NCBI GenBank assembly: GCA_021732745.1
Contig: JAKFUK010000002.1
Location: forward strand, 868,001 to 932,000
Length of the DNA: 64,000 bases
Direction: 5' to 3'
From: Nevskia sp.
Lineage (GTDB): Bacteria; Pseudomonadota; Gammaproteobacteria; Nevskiales; Nevskiaceae
Shown: one piece after another, positions 1 through 9,107 of the stretch
Numbering within the stretch: the first letter of the stretch is position 1
Layout: each line of letters starts with the position of its first letter
The notes under the pieces: generated by a model
What the model was told of the DNA's origin: nothing
The model's database searches: none
What the model saw: the letters and a program-made list of their open reading frames with translations, nothing else
Made by a program: the position numbers and the translations under genes

Positions 1-1184
1 TCCGCCACCGCTTCTTCATGCACCGCGACATCGGCGTCCGCCATCCGGCTCGCCAGTTCCCGATCCCAGGATGCGGCAACGGCAGCACCGGCAAGCCCTT
101 GGGTGCCGACGTGCGGCTGATAGTCGGACGCGCTGAAACACCAGGGCTGTGCGGCAAAGCGGCTCATCATGAAATTGCCGATGGCGATGCCGGGCCAATC
201 GAAATCGCCGTGATAAAGCAATTGCGCGCCGGCCTCGATCAACTGCCGCAGCAGCGCCTGCTGGGCGGCGGCGGGCATGCCGTCGGTGCAGACCAGCGGC
301 GCGCAGGCGGCACCCAGGCGATCTGCGGCCAGCGCGACGATGCTCGGGTTCTCGCAGACATGGACCCTGCGGGCGGCAAGCCGCCAGCGCGGCGGCGAAT
401 GCAGCAAGGCGCGCAACGACAGATGCAGCGGCTCGCCGTGCTGGCGGGCTGTTTCAACCAGCGCGCCGACCGCCGTGTCCGCCCCCGACGACAGGTTCAA
501 GCACAGCACCGGTCGCGCCAGCGCGTTGACGGCCACGCCGAGCTGCGCCCAGCGCACCCGCGCCGATTCCGCATCTTCGTCATCAGCGGACGGCGCGCGC
601 GCATGAAGGACGAGATTCGCCAGCGGCCGGCCGGCATCAAGCGCGTGGGCATCACCAACGCTGCGCGCGGCCAGCCAGGCCAGCGGCATGCCGGGTGCCG
701 GCAGCGCGGCGATCACCGCCTGCGCCTGCGCCAGCAGTTCGGCGGCGCGCGCGGGATCGCCAGCGGCGGCGCGCTTGAGCCGTCCGAATGCGGCCGCCGT
801 TTGCAGCGAGGCGCGCAGGGACGGTTCGGCAATGCCATCGAGCAGCGCCGCCCAGGCGCGGGCCTGTGCGCTGCGCTCGGCCTTGTGATCGCGCAGCGGG
901 CCGTCGAGATGTTCGAGTGCCGCGCGCAGGCTCGGTGCCAGCCCGGCGCGGAACAGCGCTTGATCCAGCTCGGCAAGGCTCAGCCGCAGCGAATCAGACG
1001 ACCGCTTCGACGGCCTGCCCAGCAGGCCGGCGAGACTGGCGTGATCGGCAGCCGTCAGGCCCGACAGCGTGCGCAGCGCGGCCGGATCGCCGCCATCGAC
1101 ACAGCGTTCGGCCAGCCGGCGGCGCAGCGCTGCCCGTTCATCACCGCCGAGCAGACGTTCGAGCCGGGATGCGTCGAGCGTCAT
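1..1184 (-). CDS. jetD: Wadjet component JetD (DUF3323/DUF2399, Toprim-like nuclease subunit), 3' end beyond the window
   Basis: The frame is open from an ATG that overlaps the JetC stop (ATGA) to the window edge, giving 394 codons without a stop. Two stretches place it in the TIGR02679 family: CENPSI at residues 277-282, followed by an LVCTDG segment, and YHGDFDWPG around residues 324-332, the acidic GDFD being the Toprim-type metal site. In characterised Wadjet systems JetD is the endonuclease that cuts circular plasmid DNA after the SMC complex has extruded it. Only a few C-terminal residues should be missing, since family members are about 400-420 residues. It is the last visible gene of the jetABCD operon. 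Function is assigned from family knowledge plus context. Confidence 0.88.
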   Translation of the reverse strand, partial: MTLDASRLERLLGGDERAALRRRLAERCVDGGDPAALRTLSGLTAADHASLAGLLGRPSKRSSDSLRLSLAELDQALFRAGLAPSLRAALEHLDGPLRDHKAERSAQARAWAALLDGIAEPSLRASLQTAAAFGRLKRAAAGDPARAAELLAQAQAVIAALPAPGMPLAWLAARSVGDAHALDAGRPLANLVLHARAPSADDEDAESARVRWAQLGVAVNALARPVLCLNLSSGADTAVGALVETARQHGEPLHLSLRALLHSPPRWRLAARRVHVCENPSIVALAADRLGAACAPLVCTDGMPAAAQQALLRQLIEAGAQLLYHGDFDWPGIAIGNFMMSRFAAQPWCFSASDYQPHVGTQGLAGAAVAASWDRELASRMADADVAVHEEAVA

Positions 1185-4100
1185 TCCAGCGCGATGCCGT
1201 CGGCGGCGACCGGCGGCAGCCGCCGCGCCGGATCGGGCTGCGGCTGGCGGCTGCGGCCGTCCCACTGCCAGCGCGAGACGTACACCGCGTCCAGCCCTTC
1301 CTGACGCTGTAACTGGCAGATCGCGACACCCGGCAAGGTCGCGTAGCAGCCCCATTCGCGTTCGCTGGTCATCACGAAGTCCAGATCGAACTCGCGGATC
1401 AGCGCCATGCAGTGGCTGCGCGCTTCGTCGTCGATGCCGGCGAAGGCTTCGTCGAGCAGCACCAGCCGAGGCGCCAGCGGCGATTCGCAACTGCCGTAAT
1501 GGCTGGCGGCGGCGGCGAACAGCGGCACCGTCAGGCTCAGCGCCCGCTCGCCGCTGGAGGCTGGGCCGGCCAACGTCTTCCACTGGCCGTCCTGCTGGCG
1601 CTGTACCCGGAAGCGATGCCAGAGGCGGTAGTCGAGTGCTGCCGCCAGATGCTCGGCGAGCGTGCCGCCGCGATCCTGCGCCCGCTCGCTGGCAATTCGC
1701 GCCTGCAGAAAAGCGCCGACCGCCTGCCGATCCTCCGCAGACCAAGCGTCGACGCTGCGATGGATCAACGTCTTGCGCACGGCTTCGAAGCCGGCGGCGG
1801 CTTCGGCGCTGTCATCGGCCGTCGTCTCCCAGCTCAGCCGGAAACGCACGCCGGTGCTGGTCGGGTGGCGATGCAGTTCGCGGTTGATGTCGGCAACCTG
1901 CCGCTCGGCCTCGCGCAGCAGCCGTTGCAGGCTGACCGCGACTTCCGCCTGCAAGTGGTTCTCCATCACTTCGCGTTCGCGGGCAGTGAGAATGCTGCGC
2001 CTCTGTTCGATCTCGTCGGCCAAGATCTGGCTCAGCCGGTCCGGCCGCTCGGCGCGATTCTGCCAGCGCACTCCGACGATCAGGCCGTAGTCGCTCTGGC
2101 TCATCGCCGCCTGCTGGCCCTGCGCGGTCAGCGCAGCACCGAGCGCGGTGTAGTCCTCGGCCACCTTGCTGCGAATGCGCGTCCAGGCCGCGTCGTCGTC
2201 ATCCACTTGCACCAGCAACGCCTCGGCGCGGCGCGCCAGATTCAGGGCGGCATCGACCAGCCAGTTGGCTGGCATCGCCAGTTCCGGCAGCGCCACCGCC
2301 AGCAAGCCGGTGTCGGCAAAGCCCTGCAATTGCGCGGCAGCGGCCAGACGCGCCTTGCTGCCTTCGACCAGGCGCGCTTCCTTTTCGACCACTCGTTGCT
2401 GGCTGACCGCATGGGTCTCGCCGGACTTTTTGGCTTCCTCGCGGGCGAACTTGAGCGATTTTTCGCCTGCGATCACCGCCTGACCGAGTGCGGCCAGCTT
2501 TGCCTTCAGCGCATCGACGCTGCTGCCGAGCGTGTCGCGCAGCACATCGCGGCTGGCGTTCGCGGCGCGTTCGGCGTCCTGGCGGCGTTCCAGTTCGGCT
2601 TCCCGATTGGTCAGATCGTCGCGGGCAATCGCTTCCCGTTCCTGCTGGCCCGCCTGTTCCTCGGCGGCGCGCAGCCGGTCGCGCTGGGCCTGCGCCAGTT
2701 GCTGGATCGCTAGCCGATAGTGATGAATCTCTTGAGCGATGGCTTGAAGCTCAGCTTCATCGACCGGCAACTCAAGATCGTCGGCATCTGATTCGAGCTG
2801 TCGCTGTGCCGCGAGCAGCGCTTGCCGCGCGGACTCGAAGGCGGTGTCGGCAGCCAGCAGGGCTTCCTGCGCGCGTTCGTGGGCGGCGCGACAGGCAGAC
2901 TGCTCCGCATGCGCCTTGCGCAGCGCGCCGTCGTCCGGCGCGCGCTCCGCTTCGGCGTCGAGTGCGGCGCGGCTTGCCAGCAGTGCGCGCCGCTGGTCGC
3001 CGATCTGCTGCACGGCGCTGGTGATTTCCGCCCGCAACGTCGCAAGTTCCGCCAGGCGCTTGAGCCGGGCCGCTTCACGCGCCGTGGCCCCGATGAACTC
3101 GGCCTGCGGCTTGGCCCAGCGGCCACTCAGCGGGCCGAGGCGATACTCGCCCGCGGTCGAAAACCAGGCTTCGGCGCTGCCATCGTCGGTCTCTGCGCAG
3201 CCGATGCCGGCCAGCAGGGCGTCGATGCGGGCGGTATCGACAGCGGCATTGGGCGTGGCCCGCAGCAGGCGTCCGAGATTCGCAGCCTGCGGCATACGCG
3301 CACCGAGCAAGGCATCGAAAGTGCCGGCATCGAGCAGCGCGCCGTTCGGCGTCACCCAGGCATCGAGCAGACCCGCCGCCTGCAAGCCGGCTTCGAGGCC
3401 CGCGCGCGCCGCATCGTCCAGTTCCGGGGCGAATTCGATCAGCGCCCACAGCGGCGCGCCGGATCGCGTGCCGCGGCTGGCTGCGTCGCGCGTCGGCGAC
3501 AGCGGCGGCTCCGGCTGGCGTCCATCGAGCAGGCGCGCTTGTTCGGCAGCCAGCGGCGCGTCCTGCTGGCGCAGCGCCTGCTCGCGGCTGTCGGCATCCG
3601 CTAGCCGGTTCGCGAGCCGCGTGCCGGCTTCGCGCCGCGCGGCATCGACTGCGGCGCGGGCCGGGTTCGGGCCGGTCTGGGTGACCAGCCATTCGGCCAG
3701 CAGATCAAGCGCGCCTTCGGATTCCGGCAGTTGCAGATGAACCAGCCCTTGCAGGTAATCGCGCCACGCCGCGAGCAAGACAGCCGTCGCCCGCTCCAGC
3801 GCCTGATACGCCGCTTGCGCCGCACGCTCGGCCTGCGCGGCGGTGTTGGCGTGGACATCGCGTTCGCCGCGTCGGCGCTCCAGCGCCTGGCGCGCGTGCT
3901 CGCGTTCCTTCAACCGACTGCGCAGGTGTGCGAGCTGCTCGTCGCGACGCGCGGCAAGCTGGCGCAACGCTGCCTGAAGTTCGTCCGGCGCGACCGGCTT
4001 CATCAAGGCCAGATGCGGCTCGCCGATGCCGCAGGCGCTGGCGATCTCGTGCGCGGCGCGGCTGGCGCGGCCGGCTGCAACCTCGGCTTTCAGCAGCTCG

Positions 4101-5257
4101 TCGGCGCGAACTCGGGTCTTTTCGATTTCGGCCATGCAACGCCGCTGCGCGATATCGCGATCGGCCCGCGCCTGCCCGGCTTCGCGCTGGCGGACCACCG
4201 CTTCACGCTCGGCCTTTTCCAGCCGGCTGGCGTCGAGATTGGCCGGGTCGGACTTCAGCGCGTCAAGCGCGGCCCGGTCGTGTTGCCATTGCCCGTCGAT
4301 CGCGGCGACGGCCTGTCCGGCAGCGGCAGCAGCGGCACCGTCGGCACGCTCGGCGTCGCGGGCGGCGTTGACCTCGCCGCTGGCGCGATCGAACTCGGTC
4401 TGCGCCTGGCGCAGCACTTTCGCCTGACGCCGCGCCTGCACCTGCGCATAGCGGCAATAGCGTTCGGTGAACTCGGCGACCGCCCGGTGCAGGCGCTCGT
4501 AGCCGCCCAGCTCATCGCGATAGGCGTCGAGCTGGTTCATCGCTTCGGCAACATCGCCGACCACCCCGGCAGCCAGCGGAGGCAGCGCGTTCGACAACGC
4601 ATCGGACAGACTGCCTTCGTCCGGCTTCTTCGACAGCTGCGGCTGGCGTAACTGGATCAAGAGATCGATCAGCGCGCCGTAGCGGGTCTCGCCAAGCCGG
4701 AACAGGCGCTCGTCGACGGCGCGGCGATAGGCGTCGGCGCGATCGAAGTACAGGCCGCCAGCGGGCTCAATCGCCAGCCGCAGTTGTTCGCGGTTGAGCA
4801 CGCTGCGATTGCTGCCGATCAGCCACAGCGACTCGCCAATCCGCTGCGGGGTGATGAAGTGCCAGCGATCGACCTGCGCCCGGCCCTGCACGGCGGCGAG
4901 GCCGCAGCCCAAGGTCAGGTAGTGCGGCTGGCCTTGCTCGTCGAGCCGCCCGAACTCGATCCAGGCGTAGCCGCTGCGCCGCTCGTGACGGCCCATCAGC
5001 AGGTTCCAGTCCATGCGCTTGCCGCGGTCGCCGTCCGGCTCGACACGGGCCGACGACAGTTGCGCATCGAGCAGGAAAGGCAGGGTCAGCGACAGCACCT
5101 TGCTCTTGCCGGAGCCGTTGTTGCCACGCAGCAGCAGGTGGCCGTCGTGGAAGTGGAATTCCTCGCTGTCGTAATGAAACAGCTCGACCAGACCAATGCG
5201 CAGCGGCTGCCAGCGCGTGCGCACGGGGATCGGCAACGGCGGCGGCGCGCTGCTCAT
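1181..5257 (-). CDS. jetC: Wadjet component JetC, MukB/SbcC-like SMC ATPase (TIGR02680)
   Basis: This 1358-residue protein has the layout of an SMC-type ATPase. A Walker A motif (GNNGSGKS, residues 45-52) follows a short N-terminal segment. Long Ala/Arg/Glu-rich coiled-coil stretches fill the middle. The C-terminus carries the ABC signature SSGERALSL (from about 1233) and Walker B RLVLLDEAF (about 1263-1272). In Wadjet the JetC dimer, with kleisin JetA and KITE-like JetB, extrudes DNA loops and hands small circles to JetD for cleavage. Both ends overlap the neighbouring jet genes by 4 bp, which indicates translational coupling. The ATPase motifs look intact, so the system is probably active. 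Confidence 0.92.
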   Translation of the reverse strand: MSSAPPPLPIPVRTRWQPLRIGLVELFHYDSEEFHFHDGHLLLRGNNGSGKSKVLSLTLPFLLDAQLSSARVEPDGDRGKRMDWNLLMGRHERRSGYAWIEFGRLDEQGQPHYLTLGCGLAAVQGRAQVDRWHFITPQRIGESLWLIGSNRSVLNREQLRLAIEPAGGLYFDRADAYRRAVDERLFRLGETRYGALIDLLIQLRQPQLSKKPDEGSLSDALSNALPPLAAGVVGDVAEAMNQLDAYRDELGGYERLHRAVAEFTERYCRYAQVQARRQAKVLRQAQTEFDRASGEVNAARDAERADGAAAAAAGQAVAAIDGQWQHDRAALDALKSDPANLDASRLEKAEREAVVRQREAGQARADRDIAQRRCMAEIEKTRVRADELLKAEVAAGRASRAAHEIASACGIGEPHLALMKPVAPDELQAALRQLAARRDEQLAHLRSRLKEREHARQALERRRGERDVHANTAAQAERAAQAAYQALERATAVLLAAWRDYLQGLVHLQLPESEGALDLLAEWLVTQTGPNPARAAVDAARREAGTRLANRLADADSREQALRQQDAPLAAEQARLLDGRQPEPPLSPTRDAASRGTRSGAPLWALIEFAPELDDAARAGLEAGLQAAGLLDAWVTPNGALLDAGTFDALLGARMPQAANLGRLLRATPNAAVDTARIDALLAGIGCAETDDGSAEAWFSTAGEYRLGPLSGRWAKPQAEFIGATAREAARLKRLAELATLRAEITSAVQQIGDQRRALLASRAALDAEAERAPDDGALRKAHAEQSACRAAHERAQEALLAADTAFESARQALLAAQRQLESDADDLELPVDEAELQAIAQEIHHYRLAIQQLAQAQRDRLRAAEEQAGQQEREAIARDDLTNREAELERRQDAERAANASRDVLRDTLGSSVDALKAKLAALGQAVIAGEKSLKFAREEAKKSGETHAVSQQRVVEKEARLVEGSKARLAAAAQLQGFADTGLLAVALPELAMPANWLVDAALNLARRAEALLVQVDDDDAAWTRIRSKVAEDYTALGAALTAQGQQAAMSQSDYGLIVGVRWQNRAERPDRLSQILADEIEQRRSILTAREREVMENHLQAEVAVSLQRLLREAERQVADINRELHRHPTSTGVRFRLSWETTADDSAEAAAGFEAVRKTLIHRSVDAWSAEDRQAVGAFLQARIASERAQDRGGTLAEHLAAALDYRLWHRFRVQRQQDGQWKTLAGPASSGERALSLTVPLFAAAASHYGSCESPLAPRLVLLDEAFAGIDDEARSHCMALIREFDLDFVMTSEREWGCYATLPGVAICQLQRQEGLDAVYVSRWQWDGRSRQPQPDPARRLPPVAADGIALE

Positions 5258-6441
5258 GAGGCCAGCAGCGAGGTTTGGGTGAGGCGCGGCTCGGCCAGCG
5301 AATAGCGCAGCAACGCCGGCCGGGCAATCACCGCCGCGCCGTCGCGGCGCACCAGCTTCAGCGCTTCAAGCTGATCGACGGCCTGCCGCACCAGCCCGCG
5401 CTCGGCACCTGGCTCGCGGGCGTCCTTCTTCCAGTAGCGGCCGAAGGATGCGGCCATCAGCCGGACGTGGTGTTGCAGCGCCAGTTCGGTGACCGCCAGC
5501 CCCGGCTCGCTGCGCGCATGTGCAGCCAGATGCTCGGCGACCAGCAGGGTGACATGGGCTTCCGTGCCTTCGGCCGGCATCATCGCGTCGGTCAGGCTGC
5601 CGTCCTCGTCGATCAGCGCCACGCCCTCGGACCGCTGTTCGGGCAGCAGACCGGTGAACTCGGCCAGACGCGCCGCCAGTGGCCCGCGCTGATTGGCAAG
5701 GTAGTCGCGTTCGTCATCGTCCAGCTCGTCGAAATAGACCACCGGATCGTCGAGCAGCCGCCGGCTCAAACGATGGCGCAGGCGGTTGCGGCGTGACTCC
5801 GGCGCATCGAGCACCGGTTCGTCGGCCAATGCGGCGAGCCGCGCGTCGAGCGTGGCGGGTGCCTCGCCGGCAGCAAAGGTCGAAGGCCCGCGCAGGCCGG
5901 CGAACAGCATCGCCAGCAAGCGGCGCTGCACGTCGTAGAGCGCATCCGAGGCCGCACCGCCCTCGCGGGTGTAGGCGTCCTCGTCGCCCTCCACCCGGTG
6001 CAGCACGCCGAGCGCGATCAGGCGTCGGCAGACGAACACCAGATCACGGCGTTCGTGGGCTTGATCGAGCGTGAAACTGAAACCGGTGGCGAGGAGTTCC
6101 GGATCGGCGGCCAGTTCCAGCAGCCGGGTGCCGAGTTCGCGCAGGGTGATCTGCACCTCGGCCCGTTCCAGCACCGCGCAGACCAGACAGAACAGCACAC
6201 TGCGCTGGCGGGCGTCATCGTCGCTGCCGCGGGTGGCGTCGGCGGTATCGGCCGGGCGCTTGTACAGGCGCGCGCCTTCGCGTTCGAGCCCCAGAGTCCA
6301 GCCGGCTTCGCACGACAGCCAGACGCGCAGCGCATCGGCATGCCGCCGCACCAGCGGATAAGCCGGATCGGACGACGACAGCAGTGGCCGCATCAGCAGC
6401 GCATGCAGCGCGCGGCGGCGTTCGTCGTCGGCCGGGCTCAC
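5254..6441 (-). CDS. jetB: Wadjet component JetB (DUF2398/TIGR02678, MukE-like)
   Basis: A 395-residue protein matching the TIGR02678/DUF2398 family in length and in segments such as the N-terminal RRALHALLMRPLL and the central LDDPVVYFDELDDDERDYL. Wadjet JetB proteins are winged-helix KITE subunits that bridge kleisin and SMC heads. The start codon overlaps the jetA stop and its own stop overlaps the jetC start (4 bp each), the arrangement expected for subunits made in fixed proportion. No catalytic motif is expected or seen. The assignment relies on family resemblance and the unmistakable SMC and JetD neighbours. Confidence 0.87.
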   Translation of the reverse strand: MSPADDERRRALHALLMRPLLSSSDPAYPLVRRHADALRVWLSCEAGWTLGLEREGARLYKRPADTADATRGSDDDARQRSVLFCLVCAVLERAEVQITLRELGTRLLELAADPELLATGFSFTLDQAHERRDLVFVCRRLIALGVLHRVEGDEDAYTREGGAASDALYDVQRRLLAMLFAGLRGPSTFAAGEAPATLDARLAALADEPVLDAPESRRNRLRHRLSRRLLDDPVVYFDELDDDERDYLANQRGPLAARLAEFTGLLPEQRSEGVALIDEDGSLTDAMMPAEGTEAHVTLLVAEHLAAHARSEPGLAVTELALQHHVRLMAASFGRYWKKDAREPGAERGLVRQAVDQLEALKLVRRDGAAVIARPALLRYSLAEPRLTQTSLLAS

Positions 6442-7928
6442 GCGAGGCTGATGGTCAGCAGGTGATCGCGGCCGGAAAGTGTGCCGTCATCGGTGTCGAT
6501 GCTGGCCATACCCGGCAGCGGCTTCAAGGTGATGCGCAGACTGCCGTCGGTGGTCAGCCGCTGCACCTCGGCTTCAGGGCCGGGCTGCGCCGCCAGCGCT
6601 TCGCCGATCACGCCGAGCAGCAATCGGAATTCCGGCCGTTGCAGCCAGCCGAGCTGCGACAGCGGCCGTGGCTCGCCGGTGGCCAGACGAGCACGCGCGG
6701 CTTCGGCCTGCTCGCGCTCCTCGGCCAGCCTTGCGGCCAGCAATTGCCGCTCGCGCGAACGATCCTGCACCTTCGCCGCCGGGCCGCGCGGGGTCAGCGT
6801 GGCGCGCTCGCGCAGTCGCGGCGAGATCGCCACCGCACCCGCCCGCGCCCAGGACGTGCTGGCCGGCACGTCGGCCTCGACTTTCAAAGCCAGATGCCGG
6901 GCCGAATTCAGCGCGAAAGCCGCGCGATGCAGGCGATGGGCGGCGGCTTCGTCCTCGCATTCGGCAAACCAGCGGGCCAGCACGCGGTAATCGGCAGAAC
7001 GATCGCTCTTGCCGGCCCTGCGTTCATTGACTGTGCCGATGACCGCCAGCAACGCCGGTATCGCCGCGCGGGCACGGGCTCTGAGCAATTCCGATTGCGC
7101 GGGATTGCGTTCGTCGCCGACGAACCAGCGGCTCAAGCCCTGCCAGCGCTCGCGCCAGCCATCGCGCTTGAGCGCGAAGGCTTCCGCTTCAGCGAGCGGA
7201 TCGTCCGGCGCGGCATCGCGGGCTTCGCGGCGGGCGGCGATGGTGGTCAGGCGTTCGGCCTGCGGCTGCAAGTCCAGCAGCAACTGCGCGATGCGCCCGG
7301 AGCGGCTGACCAGATCGCCGATGAAGCGTTCCAGATAACCGAGCAGCCGATCCTTGTAGCGCAGCACTTCGGCAACCTCGGCGCGTTGCAGATCGACGCT
7401 GCGAGCGAGCCCGGCCATGAAGGCCTGGGCGTTGTCGGCGAGATCGGCAAAGCGCTGGACCAGATCGCGCAGCGCTTCGTGAATCTTGGCGGCATCCGGT
7501 TCGGCTTCGTCGGCAAGCTGGGTGAGCGTCTGCAAGCGGCCGAGGATGTCTTCCAGCGCTACCGATTGCAGCTCGCCCCGCCGCGCCAGCGCCTCATGAA
7601 AGCGCTCCATCGCCCGCTCGACCGCTTCGCCGCCGTGGCTCAGGCGATACAGGAAACGCGCACGGTAGAAATCCTCGATCGACGACACCCGCGCAGTGTC
7701 CGGCTGGGCGATCACATTGCCCCAGTCCTGTAGCTGACCGAGCATCTTCTGGACCTCGTCGATGGTCGGCCGCTCACCATCCGGCCAGCGCGCGAGCGCC
7801 TGCACCTCATCCGGCCGCAGGTGCAGGCGGAACTGCCGTTCGGCATCGGCGAACACGGTCATGATCGCGCGGTAGTGAGCGGCCTTGTCGGCCGTTACGT
7901 GGCGGAAGAGTGTGGTGGCTTCGCTCAT
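6438..7928 (-). CDS. jetA: Wadjet component JetA (DUF2397/TIGR02677, kleisin-like)
   Basis: A 496-residue protein of the TIGR02677/DUF2397 family. The N-terminus (LFRHVTADKAAHYRAIMTVF, then LRPDEVQALARWPDGERPT) is typical. It is rich in helices, as expected for a MukF-like kleisin that links the two SMC heads. It is the first gene of jetABCD and begins 21 bp after the stop of the upstream AlbA_2/HATPase gene. The DUF2397/DUF2398 composition corresponds, to my knowledge, to the Wadjet type II class rather than the DUF3375/DUF4194 class. No strong Shine-Dalgarno precedes the ATG, so expression may depend on reading from the upstream genes. Confidence 0.87.
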   Translation of the reverse strand: MSEATTLFRHVTADKAAHYRAIMTVFADAERQFRLHLRPDEVQALARWPDGERPTIDEVQKMLGQLQDWGNVIAQPDTARVSSIEDFYRARFLYRLSHGGEAVERAMERFHEALARRGELQSVALEDILGRLQTLTQLADEAEPDAAKIHEALRDLVQRFADLADNAQAFMAGLARSVDLQRAEVAEVLRYKDRLLGYLERFIGDLVSRSGRIAQLLLDLQPQAERLTTIAARREARDAAPDDPLAEAEAFALKRDGWRERWQGLSRWFVGDERNPAQSELLRARARAAIPALLAVIGTVNERRAGKSDRSADYRVLARWFAECEDEAAAHRLHRAAFALNSARHLALKVEADVPASTSWARAGAVAISPRLRERATLTPRGPAAKVQDRSRERQLLAARLAEEREQAEAARARLATGEPRPLSQLGWLQRPEFRLLLGVIGEALAAQPGPEAEVQRLTTDGSLRITLKPLPGMASIDTDDGTLSGRDHLLTISLA

Positions 7929-7949
7929 GAAGATGCACTTGGAGTCTAT

Positions 7950-9107
7950 TCAGAACGTAGTGCGGTAAATAATGACCGTGAACTGTTGCGCTTCTCGCTG
8001 GTCCAGAAAATCAATATGCGGATGGAGCTTCAAGCTGCGCGAAATGCCCGAACCAAGGCCGCGATACGGTAGCAACTGAGTTGCATGTGAGAAGATCACC
8101 GGATTGCGGACATTCGAGATGCCGTGGCGGATGTTCTCCACCGTCAGATGATTTGGAAGATGCCCAGGGCTGATCACCTCGAGGCGGTCTGCCAGCATCA
8201 GCAGGCGGATTGGCGCATTGATGAAGTAATCGCGATGAACCAGGGCGTTGACCAGAATTTCCTGGAGAACTTCGGGCGGAATCTCGAGCTCGCCAGTGCT
8301 GTTGAAGTTCTGGTCTGCCTGCACCGAGCGCAAATTGCGACGCAGGAACGCCATGGCTGACGTGTATTGATCGACCAGTGTACCGGCCAGATCCACGCTT
8401 TCATCGTAGACGGTATCACGCCAGTCGGTTCCTGGAAACGCGACCGCCTTGATCATGGCCGTAGGCAAAAACTGTTGTGGGATACTTCCAAACATCAGAA
8501 GGCCCGCGCGATTAAGTTGTCCATTCTCGGTCGCAAGCTGCAGATTCGCGAGCAGCCTCGTCATGGGCACACCAGAGCGTTCCGTCGTCTCGGAGTAGCG
8601 CCTTTCGTAGTAAGTCGTAAAGCGGCGCGCATCCAGATGCGCCAGCGTGGAACCAGCGATTGGAGTCTCGTCGGCGTAGATCAGATCTGCTGCCTGGAAC
8701 ATGCGACGCAGCTCTTCGATTGCCGTCACATGTCTCTTGTCAGCGCCATTCTTGACCCAGATACGGCCATCTTTGTCGGTGTACGGACGATTGACGCCAG
8801 GAGTTATCTGGACCGCGATGACAACACCGGAAGCCGTGGCGATATTCGAGGTCAACGGATTGATTGGCGGGCGGACCCCTTGCGACGCCGTGTTGGACAG
8901 AAGCTGATTGATACGTGAGACCGCAGTCGAGTCAAGCCCGGAAAGACTGCCGTCGTCTTCTACACCGATCAAAAGAACACCACCCGCCGAATTGGAAAAG
9001 GCCACAAGTTCGGCCGCGAGCTGGTCGGGGCTATGCAAATCCCGCTTGAATTGATGTCGACTATCCTCGCCGCGCGCGATGACTTCGAGCAGCTCCGTCA
9101 AGTCCAT
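7950..9107 (-). CDS. Schlafen AlbA_2 domain plus GHKL-type ATPase protein
   Basis: A 385-residue protein with an N-terminal Schlafen/AlbA_2-type domain (about 10-130; DSRHQFKRDL, then AGGVLLIGVEDDG at 41-53) and a C-terminal GHKL ATPase-like domain. The ATPase part shows an N-box EILVNALVHRDY (283-294), a DRLEVISPG box (307-315) and a glycine-rich YRGLGSGISR (348-357). Proteins of this build (COG2865-like) are usually called predicted transcriptional regulators, but AlbA_2 domains also occur in anti-phage systems as nucleic-acid-binding or nuclease-like modules. It overlaps the PHP-ATPase gene by 10 bp and lies 21 bp before jetA. Base composition is AT-richer than that of the jet genes. Function within the island is not known. 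Confidence 0.8.
   Translation of the reverse strand: MDLTELLEVIARGEDSRHQFKRDLHSPDQLAAELVAFSNSAGGVLLIGVEDDGSLSGLDSTAVSRINQLLSNTASQGVRPPINPLTSNIATASGVVIAVQITPGVNRPYTDKDGRIWVKNGADKRHVTAIEELRRMFQAADLIYADETPIAGSTLAHLDARRFTTYYERRYSETTERSGVPMTRLLANLQLATENGQLNRAGLLMFGSIPQQFLPTAMIKAVAFPGTDWRDTVYDESVDLAGTLVDQYTSAMAFLRRNLRSVQADQNFNSTGELEIPPEVLQEILVNALVHRDYFINAPIRLLMLADRLEVISPGHLPNHLTVENIRHGISNVRNPVIFSHATQLLPYRGLGSGISRSLKLHPHIDFLDQREAQQFTVIIYRTTF

Noticed and set aside
18-1304. 428-codon plus-strand open frame over jetD
   Set aside because: It runs antisense to a clear JetD reading frame; the translation has no domain and typical GC-driven composition.
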